A stretch of 17,772 bases of DNA from an uncultured Prevotella sp. (GTDB taxonomy: Bacteria; Bacteroidota; Bacteroidia; Bacteroidales; Bacteroidaceae), in NCBI GenBank assembly GCA_900540885.1, contig UQHJ01000047.1, forward strand, positions 1 to 17,772, given 5' to 3'. The translations under genes and the position numbers were made by a program. Each line of letters begins with the position of its first letter. The stretch's first letter is position 1. The notes beneath the pieces were generated by a model. It saw only the letters and a list, made by a program, of their open reading frames with translations. It had not been told where the DNA came from and made no database searches. Below are positions 11,727 to 17,772 of this stretch, one piece after another.

Positions 11727-14102
11727 ATGAAAAAATTTACTTTCTTGCTGACTTTGCTGGGTTTGAGTGCCTCAAGTGCTTTTGCTGGCGTTTTTACCCC
11801 ATCAACAGACAGCGAATCGCATTTATTTGCGATTAAAAACCCCAACAACAACTACTATTGCACCGTTAACGGAGCTGGTATTGGTTCAACCCAAAACAAG
11901 GGTGCTGTAGCCTTTTTTAAGGTTATTGCTGGTGACGAAGGACAGTACTACTTGTATTGCCAAACAAACGAAAAGTACGTTAGCTTTAACACTGCAAATG
12001 AAGGTCCTGGTAAGGTTATCTTCGTTGACACACAAGAAAACGCAAAACAGTGGAAGATTAAATTAGAGGCTAATCAAACTGAGCGCTACGACATTTTCCC
12101 TAACACTGTAGCTGGCAACAATGGTGATTTGAGCTGGAACTGGCATGGTGGTGTTGGTCACAACATGGGTTTCTATGCTGCAAATAATAACAATTCTACT
12201 TGGACCTTTGAAGAGGGCATTGCTAATCTCACATTTAACTACAATGTTAACAACGACGTAATTGCAACTAAAACAACTGCCGCATTACCTGGAAACATAA
12301 GCTGCGCTCCTGTATCAGGTGTAAACTACACTCACGTTGAGTCTATGTCTCCTGCAAACATCGTAGCTGGTACAACTGTGTACACTGTTACCCTTGGTGA
12401 AAGTCTTCCTTTTACAAAGTCTGAAAGCTTTGACAATGCAACTTGGTATGTAATGGACATGCATAACAACGACGATCCATTAGGTGGCACTAAAAACTAT
12501 GTATGGACCTTCCATAATGCTGACCAAGACATTACGCTCCCTATTACAGACTTGAAAACAGCTACCTACTCAGACAACATGCTTTGGTGCTTCGTTGGTA
12601 ACCTCGCAAAAGGTTTCAAGATTTATAACAAAGCAGCAGGTTCTTCACTTACACTGAGAAAAGCTGAAAATGGCAATAAGCCCGCAGTTATGTCTGCCAC
12701 TAACGACCGCAACCAATTTAAAATTTATCCTTCTACAGAAAGCAGAATCACAGGAAACGCGTTCTGTTTCAAACTTGATGGTGATGACTATTATGTAAAC
12801 ACACAAGAAGTTAACAATGTCAAAGTGCTTCGTGGTTGGGATAAAACCGATGGTGGTTCTTCATGCCGTGTATTTGCTCCCAATAGCTTCATTGTAAATG
12901 CTACAAAGGACTACAACAATTATTATGTTAAGGCAAGCGAACTCCCCGAAGGTGCTTTGGGGACAAACTCTTACCTCGAGACTGATAACAATCTCGCTGA
13001 TTTCAAAGCACACTTTGCAGCCGCCAACAACAGCACTGCCAATATAGATCAAATCAACTCTTTGGTTGAAGATTGGAAAAAGATCAATGCTGCTGCCGCT
13101 GAAGAAACAACTATTGAGGCAGGCAAAAGCTATCGTTTGTACAATGCTCAAGACAAAAAATGGCTTTGCGTTAGAACTACAGACAACACGAAGTTAACTA
13201 CCGATGCTGATGCTAATAACTCTATTGGCTCTGTAGTAACCTTCACAAACGCAGAATCTGGTCGTTTCCGTATGATGATTGAAGGCAAGACCATTGGTAA
13301 ATACGTCCAATGGTATGCACCAATCACTCTTGAAGAGAACAATTCTAATTCAAAGGGTAGCTATAAAGTTAATAAAGTTGGTACGACCTTCACATTCCAA
13401 GACTATACAAACCAAAATCAATACAGCTATTTACATTGCAGTAATAATGATGGTACAAGCAATGTTGTTGGTTGGGAAACATCAAACACACTTAGCGCAA
13501 CCTATTGGCATGTAGTTCCTGCAACAACAGCAGAAATTGACATGAAGGCTGTTGAGGGTAACACCTACGCCACAGCTTATTTGCCTTTCAATGTTAGCTC
13601 TGTAGACAATGCTGATGTTTACGTTGGTAAACTCAACGATGCTAAGGATGCACTCAACATGACTAAGCTCGAAGGCGGTATTCCTGCTAACCAGGGTGTT
13701 GTACTTGTTGGTAACACTGAAAAGGCTACTCTCAATATCGGTACTACCACTGCTACTATTAGCGAAAACGACTTGGTTGGTACAAACATCAATATTGCAT
13801 TTACTGACGATGCTCCTCGCGCTAACTACCTCGTATTTGGTAAGAACAACAACACTGTAGGTTTCTACGCTCCCAGTGCTTCAGTTGCTAATATTCCTGC
13901 TAACAAGGCATACCTCAACGCAAGCGCACTCTCAAATGCAGCTATTGCTTTGAACTTCAATGGTACTACTACTGGTGTTAACACTGTAGTTCTCGGTGAG
14001 AATGGTGTAAACGCTCCTGTATTCGACCTCAGCGGTCGTCGCGTTGCAGCTCCTGTTAAGGGTGGTGTATACATCCAGAATGGTAAGAAATTCATCAAGT
14101 AA
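11727..14102 (+). CDS. Large secreted protein, function unknown, short T9SS-like tail
   Basis: A 791-residue protein with a Sec signal peptide (MKKFTFLLTLLGLSASSAFA). It has at least three related beta-rich segments: about 33-90 (LFAIKNPNNNYYCTV), about 295-355 (FKIYNKAAGSSLTLRK) and about 465-550 (YRLYNAQDKKWLCVR). These look like ricin-type trefoil or other binding modules. A C-terminal module at about 605-750 (ATAYLPFNVSSVDNADVYVG, then IPANKAYL) is of a kind I know from Bacteroidales surface proteins. The last 38 residues contain VFDLSGRRVAAPVKGGVYI and end NGKKFIK, resembling a shortened type IX secretion tail. Asn is strikingly abundant. It has its own promoter and a long leader. The small ORF at 14134 follows 31 bases after it. 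Cell-surface attachment or glycan binding is inference. Confidence 0.82.
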   Translation: MKKFTFLLTLLGLSASSAFAGVFTPSTDSESHLFAIKNPNNNYYCTVNGAGIGSTQNKGAVAFFKVIAGDEGQYYLYCQTNEKYVSFNTANEGPGKVIFVDTQENAKQWKIKLEANQTERYDIFPNTVAGNNGDLSWNWHGGVGHNMGFYAANNNNSTWTFEEGIANLTFNYNVNNDVIATKTTAALPGNISCAPVSGVNYTHVESMSPANIVAGTTVYTVTLGESLPFTKSESFDNATWYVMDMHNNDDPLGGTKNYVWTFHNADQDITLPITDLKTATYSDNMLWCFVGNLAKGFKIYNKAAGSSLTLRKAENGNKPAVMSATNDRNQFKIYPSTESRITGNAFCFKLDGDDYYVNTQEVNNVKVLRGWDKTDGGSSCRVFAPNSFIVNATKDYNNYYVKASELPEGALGTNSYLETDNNLADFKAHFAAANNSTANIDQINSLVEDWKKINAAAAEETTIEAGKSYRLYNAQDKKWLCVRTTDNTKLTTDADANNSIGSVVTFTNAESGRFRMMIEGKTIGKYVQWYAPITLEENNSNSKGSYKVNKVGTTFTFQDYTNQNQYSYLHCSNNDGTSNVVGWETSNTLSATYWHVVPATTAEIDMKAVEGNTYATAYLPFNVSSVDNADVYVGKLNDAKDALNMTKLEGGIPANQGVVLVGNTEKATLNIGTTTATISENDLVGTNINIAFTDDAPRANYLVFGKNNNTVGFYAPSASVANIPANKAYLNASALSNAAIALNFNGTTTGVNTVVLGENGVNAPVFDLSGRRVAAPVKGGVYIQNGKKFIK

Positions 14103-14133
14103 TCATTAACCTCTACAAAAAGACTTTTACACA

Positions 14134-14304
14134 ATGAAAAAGACATATATCAAGCCTCAGGCACAAGCAGTGAGCCTCTTCACTGAAGATGCTTTACTGT
14201 CCCTCTCAAGCGTAGAGGTTAATCGTGACAAAGATACTGACGAAGTTTTCTCTGAAGGCAAAGGTTGGAGCAGCGACAATTGGTCGGCTGCCGACGAAGA
14301 CTAA
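14134..14304 (+). CDS. 56-residue small protein with acidic, Trp-containing tail
   Basis: An intact small ORF: ATG at 14134 after an A-rich leader (CTACAAAAAGACTTTTACACA), 56 codons, TAA at 14302-14304. The N-terminal half (MKKTYIKPQAQAVSLFTEDA then LLSLSS) is of a type I recognise in many short Bacteroidales proteins. The C-terminal half is acidic and ends GWSSDNWSAADED. There is no signal peptide or membrane helix. It lies 31 bases after the large secreted protein gene and before a set of terminators, so the two are probably co-transcribed. The leader-like front and short variable tail would suit a modified-peptide precursor, but no modifying enzyme is nearby, so that is speculation. Its function is unknown. 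Confidence 0.72.
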   Translation: MKKTYIKPQAQAVSLFTEDALLSLSSVEVNRDKDTDEVFSEGKGWSSDNWSAADED

Positions 14305-14330
14305 TAGAGTTCTTTGAAGAAAACAAAAAC

Positions 14331-14424
14331 CTTGTGGGGAAGTAGGTAGCCCCGCAAGCGATTACTTTAATTAGTAATTTTTTTCATGTTGAAGACCGTG
14401 CGAAGTGATTCGCGCGGTCTTTTG
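14331..14424 (+). terminator. Three tandem terminator-like hairpins after the small ORF
   Basis: First, CTTGTGGGG (14331-14339) pairs with CCCCGCAAG (14350-14358). Second, ATTACT (14361-14366) pairs with AGTAAT (14373-14378) and runs into seven Ts. Third, a 13-base arm AAGACCGTGCGAA (14392-14404) pairs around GTGA with 14409-14421, followed by TTGTTG. The second and third are credible intrinsic terminators for the secreted-protein/small-ORF transcript. Confidence 0.8.
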
Positions 14425-14487
14425 TTGCTTCATAAGTCTTCCACCATAGCTATATATTCTTTTGAGAAATTGTCATTATTGTGTGGG

Positions 14488-14723
14488 TAAACTGCATTTT
14501 GTCTGCCTAATTGGGGGCGCGCGTCCTCACCTGGGGGCGACGCGTCCCCGCGTCGGCATTTGTTAGTCAAGGCTCGATGCCTTGACTAACAAATACCTGA
14601 ATATCACTAATTCAAGTATTGCCAGCTTGGGACATCGAGCCCCAAGTTGGCAATGCCGACGCGGGGACGCGTCGCCCCCAGGTTAGAACGCGCCCCCCAA
14701 TTAGGCAGACAAATCGCAGTTTA
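14488..14723. repeat. 236-bp nested palindrome with a four-way folded structure
   Basis: Outer arms 14488-14560 and 14652-14723 pair along about 72 bases, with the inner 31 perfect (14530-14560 against 14652-14682, GC-rich). They enclose three hairpins: A 14561-14591 (13-bp stem, loop TCGAT), C 14595-14617 (8-bp stem, one mismatch) and B 14618-14654 (14-bp stem, one mismatch). Loop B (14632-14640) is complementary to the loop region of A (14572-14580) at eight of nine bases. It has no ORF. It resembles a small non-coding mobile element. It fills most of the 14425-14831 gap. Confidence 0.88.
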
Positions 14724-14792
14724 TCTATCCTTATTTTTATGTAGATGTTCTCGTTTCTCTTCTCCTTAAATGTTTAATTCCAAAATTAAACG

Positions 14793-14800
14793 TACATTTG
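14793..14800 (+). promoter_or_regulatory. -7 box of the calcium ATPase gene
   Basis: TACATTTG matches TAnnTTTG and lies 31 bases before the ATG, giving a leader of about 25-28 bases. The -33 position is weak. Confidence 0.6.
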
Positions 14801-14831
14801 TCCCACGAAATATAACAATCTGTAGAAAAAT

Positions 14832-17576
14832 ATGACACAACAAAAACACCGCTACACGGGACTTACTGCTGCGGAAGTCAACCAAAGTCGTGCACAACAT
14901 GGCACGAACGTACTTACGCCACCTGAAAAGGAACCTCTTTGGAAACAGTTCCTCGAAAAATTCTCCGATCCTCTTATTATCATCTTACTCATAGCCGGAG
15001 TGCTCAGTATTGGCATCTCGTTCTACGAGCGTTTCGGACTCGGTGAGGGAGCTGAAGTGTTCTTCGAACCCGTGGGCATCTTTATTGCTATCTTCTTGGC
15101 CACAGGACTCGCCTTCTACTTCGAACTCCAAGCCGATAAGGAATTTAACCTATTAAATCAAGTCAACGACGATGAACAAGTAGAGGTCGTTCGTGAGGGC
15201 AATACCACCCAAGTGCCACGACGCGACATCGTTGTAGGCGATATCGTTATTCTTTCTACAGGACAAGAGGTGCCAGCCGATGCGCAACTGCTCGAAGCCA
15301 CCCACCTCAGCGTAGACGAGTCTACCCTCACGGGGGAACCCTTGTGTCAGAAAACTACCGACCCCGCTCAGTTCGACTCCAATGCTACCTACACCTCAAA
15401 CCTCGTGATGAAGGGCACCAAGGTAATGGAGGGACACGGCATCTGTCGCATCACCGCCGTGGGCGACCACACCGAACAAGGAAAGGTATTCGAAGCCGCA
15501 CAAATCGACTCTTCTGTTAAAACACCGCTCAACGAACAACTTGACGGTTTAGGTAAACTCATCACCAAGGCCAGCTACGTTATCGCTGCCCTTATCATTG
15601 TAGGACGTATTGTCATGTGTTTCGTCGACGGACTCGATGTCAACCATTCACTACACATTTCAGGTGCAGAGATATTTGCCACCAATACGGGGATAGCCAC
15701 TTTCGTAGCCTACGTGCTACAGACGCTCATGATAGCCGTGACGCTCATCGTGGTATCCGTACCCGAAGGGCTTCCTATGGCTGTCACATTGAGTTTGGCC
15801 TATAGTATGCGTCGTATGCTCCGCACCAACAATCTCGTGCGCAAAATGCACGCTTGCGAGACGATGGGCGCTACCACCGTTATCTGTACCGACAAGACGG
15901 GTACACTCACGCAGAACCAAATGCGTATTGACGAAGTCAACTTTTACGCCATTCCCGACGGCAAACTCACCGATAACGATGAGAGTCGCCTTATCAAGGA
16001 AGGCATTGCCGTCAACTCTACCGCAGCACTCGACCTTGCCGACCCTGTTCACCCCACCGTCCTGGGCAATCCCACCGAGGGTGCCCTCTTGCTTTGGCTC
16101 TATGCAGCAGGGGAGGATTATGTTGCGCTGCGCGAAGGTGTACAAGTAGTTGAGGAACTTCCCTTCACCACCGAACGTAAGTACATGGCTACGCTCGTGC
16201 GTTCTGCCCTTATGCCTGGCAAACGTATATTATACGTAAAGGGCGCTCCCGAAATTGTACGTTCTCTTTGTGCTACAGTTGAAGCCAATGTGTCCAACGA
16301 CACGATCAATGCCCAACTCTTAGCTTACCAAAACCGCGCCATGCGTACCCTCGGCTTTGCTTACCAAATCGTTGACGACGACGCTGCTCCCCTTATCAGT
16401 GAGGGCAAGGTAGTGGCCACCCATCTACATTTCATGGGCGTTGTTGCCATAGCCGACCCCGTGCGCCAAGATGTGCCCGCAGCCGTTAAGGAATGCTTAG
16501 ATGCAGGTATTAATATCAAGATCGTAACGGGCGACACTCCGGGCACAGCCAAAGAGATTGGCCGACAAATCGGACTGTGGCAACCCACCGACACGGATCG
16601 CAACATCATCACTGGCCCTGAGTTCGCCGCACTCTCTGACCAAGAACTCGAAGAGCGCATTCTTGACCTCAAGATTATCTCGCGTGCTCGTCCTATGGAC
16701 AAGAAGCGTTTGGTCGAAACCCTCCAGCGTCTCGGACAAGTCGTAGCCGTTACGGGCGACGGCACCAACGATGCCCCTGCCCTCAAGGCTGCCCACGTCG
16801 GTCTATCTATGGGTGACGGCACGAGCGTTGCCAAGGAAGCTTCCGACATTACCATTGTCGACAACTCTTTCTCAAGCATTGGTAAGGCCGTTATGTGGGG
16901 GCGTTCGCTCTACCAAAACATTCAGCGTTTCCTCCTATTCCAACTCACCGTCAACGTTACGGCCTGCTTGCTCGTTCTCATAGGAGCCTTTATGGGTACA
17001 GAGTCTCCGCTCACCGTTACGCAGATGTTGTGGATCAACCTTATCATGGACACCTTTGCTGCCATGGCTCTTGCCTCGTTGCCTCCCTCAAAGAGCGTGA
17101 TGCTCGACAAGCCTCGTCGTCGCACCGACTTTATTCTCGGTGGCGAGATGTTGCGCGAGATAGTCAGCGTAGGTGTTATCTTCTTCCTCCTACTCATAGG
17201 AATGCTCTACATCTTCCAACATGCTGACGTGCATTGCCTCACCGACCTCCTCCACCTCCAACTTGGAGCGAAGAGCGAAGTAACACCTTACGAACTCACC
17301 CTTCTCTTTACCACCTTTGTCATGACCCACTTCTTCTACCTCTTCAATGCGCGAGCATTCAAGACAGGACGAAGTGCCCTCCACTTCAAAGGTTGTAACG
17401 GACTGCTCACCACCTGTGCAATCATTCTCATAGGTCAAGTAGCCATGATTGAGATACCCGGTGTTCAGCAGTTCTTCAACGTAGTAGGTTTAAGCCTCGT
17501 CGATTGGATCATCATCATCATCGGTTCTTCTCTCGTCCTCTGGGTACGCGAGGCTTGGAACCTCCTCACGCATTAA
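14832..17576 (+). CDS. Calcium-translocating P-type ATPase, PMCA type
   Basis: A 914-residue P2-type ATPase that uses ATP to pump Ca2+ across the inner membrane out of the cytoplasm. The cation-ATPase N-terminal region begins at about residue 8 (GLTAAEVNQSRAQHG). TGE of the actuator domain is at 167-169, PEGLP in membrane helix 4 at 311-315, and the phosphorylated Asp354 is in DKTGTLTQNQM. The KGAPE motif of the nucleotide domain follows, then GDGTNDAPALK (642-652) of the P domain. NLIMD in helix 6 (Asn736, Asp740) provides the calcium ligand pair typical of PMCA pumps. About ten membrane segments are visible, the last near DWIIIIIGSSLVLWV. Length is normal and no calmodulin tail is present. 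It has its own promoter box and appears to be a single-gene unit. Substrate specificity is inferred from the helix 4 and 6 motifs. Confidence 0.94.
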   Translation: MTQQKHRYTGLTAAEVNQSRAQHGTNVLTPPEKEPLWKQFLEKFSDPLIIILLIAGVLSIGISFYERFGLGEGAEVFFEPVGIFIAIFLATGLAFYFELQADKEFNLLNQVNDDEQVEVVREGNTTQVPRRDIVVGDIVILSTGQEVPADAQLLEATHLSVDESTLTGEPLCQKTTDPAQFDSNATYTSNLVMKGTKVMEGHGICRITAVGDHTEQGKVFEAAQIDSSVKTPLNEQLDGLGKLITKASYVIAALIIVGRIVMCFVDGLDVNHSLHISGAEIFATNTGIATFVAYVLQTLMIAVTLIVVSVPEGLPMAVTLSLAYSMRRMLRTNNLVRKMHACETMGATTVICTDKTGTLTQNQMRIDEVNFYAIPDGKLTDNDESRLIKEGIAVNSTAALDLADPVHPTVLGNPTEGALLLWLYAAGEDYVALREGVQVVEELPFTTERKYMATLVRSALMPGKRILYVKGAPEIVRSLCATVEANVSNDTINAQLLAYQNRAMRTLGFAYQIVDDDAAPLISEGKVVATHLHFMGVVAIADPVRQDVPAAVKECLDAGINIKIVTGDTPGTAKEIGRQIGLWQPTDTDRNIITGPEFAALSDQELEERILDLKIISRARPMDKKRLVETLQRLGQVVAVTGDGTNDAPALKAAHVGLSMGDGTSVAKEASDITIVDNSFSSIGKAVMWGRSLYQNIQRFLLFQLTVNVTACLLVLIGAFMGTESPLTVTQMLWINLIMDTFAAMALASLPPSKSVMLDKPRRRTDFILGGEMLREIVSVGVIFFLLLIGMLYIFQHADVHCLTDLLHLQLGAKSEVTPYELTLLFTTFVMTHFFYLFNARAFKTGRSALHFKGCNGLLTTCAIILIGQVAMIEIPGVQQFFNVVGLSLVDWIIIIIGSSLVLWVREAWNLLTH

Positions 17577-17591
17577 TAATCGTTGGGGCAT

Positions 17592-17677
17592 CGCGTCCTC
17601 ACCTGGGAATACATGAATGGCTCTGTAACGATTCGTGTGGGTGAACTGCCTAATTGGGGGGCGGGTTTTCAACCCGC
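17592..17677. repeat. Fragments of the 14488-14723 element
   Basis: CGCGTCCTCACCTGGG (17592-17607) is identical to 14520-14535. GTGTGGGTGAACTGC followed by CTAATTGGGGG (17635-17660) matches 14481-14515 with one change and 11 bases missing. The order of the two blocks is reversed compared with the full element. A small hairpin GCGGGTT-TTC-AACCCGC follows at 17661-17677. This is probably a rearranged remnant; the hairpin might act in 3' end formation of the ATPase mRNA. The remainder, 17678-17772, shows nothing I can assign. Confidence 0.65.
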
Positions 17678-17772
17678 GGCAGCAGCAGGCTTGAACATCT
17701 ACTTATAGTCGCTTAGCGCGAGAACATACATAACATACAATTTTACATACTTATTACATACTACTCAATTTG

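Noticed and set aside
14488..14723. tRNA or known structured RNA from the cloverleaf shape
   Set aside because: The stems are far longer than in tRNA, there is no TTC-arm or anticodon arrangement, and I recognise no known RNA family.

Overview
The window looks like a chromosomal segment of a Bacteroidota bacterium, most likely order Bacteroidales and probably a Prevotella relative. The support is promoter -7 boxes of the form TAnnTTTG in front of several genes, A-rich leaders instead of strong Shine-Dalgarno sites, many lipoproteins and outer-membrane barrels, a DUF5723 protein, and the order dut - TPR lipoprotein - DUF4292 lipoprotein - EnvC-like protein, which I recognise from Bacteroidales genomes. 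No rRNA, tRNA, CRISPR array or transposase gene is visible.

Layout. On the minus strand are a small outer-membrane barrel (337-873) and a two-gene unit of a large lipoprotein (2692-4539) followed by a DUF5723 protein (1182-2591). On the plus strand are dUTPase (4980-5414), a TPR lipoprotein (to 7613), a DUF4292 lipoprotein (7845-8711), a small antitoxin-like gene with a PIN-domain toxin (9144-9769), an EnvC-like LytM protein (9858-11330), a large secreted protein of unknown function (11727-14102), a 56-residue small ORF (14134-14304) and a PMCA-type calcium ATPase (14832-17576). The TPR/DUF4292/EnvC set points to cell-envelope biogenesis. The AT-rich toxin-antitoxin pair looks like an insertion into that set.

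The most unusual content lies between the genes. Several junctions carry a short word repeated in one orientation, a spacer, then the same word in reverse complement. The words differ: 8-bp ATGTGCAA at 5432-5792, 8-bp GTTGACRA at 7631-7833 with a decayed version at 2609-2690, and an AT-rich word around GAACATTAAT at 183-227, 4781-4910 and 8736-8961. There is also a 69-bp palindromic element in three copies (9059, 9781 and, inverted, 11595), two of which bracket the toxin-antitoxin pair. A 236-bp nested palindrome at 14488-14723 can fold into a long stem closing three hairpins, two of which have complementary loops. Part of the ATGTGCAA array may be translated as the N-terminus of the TPR protein.
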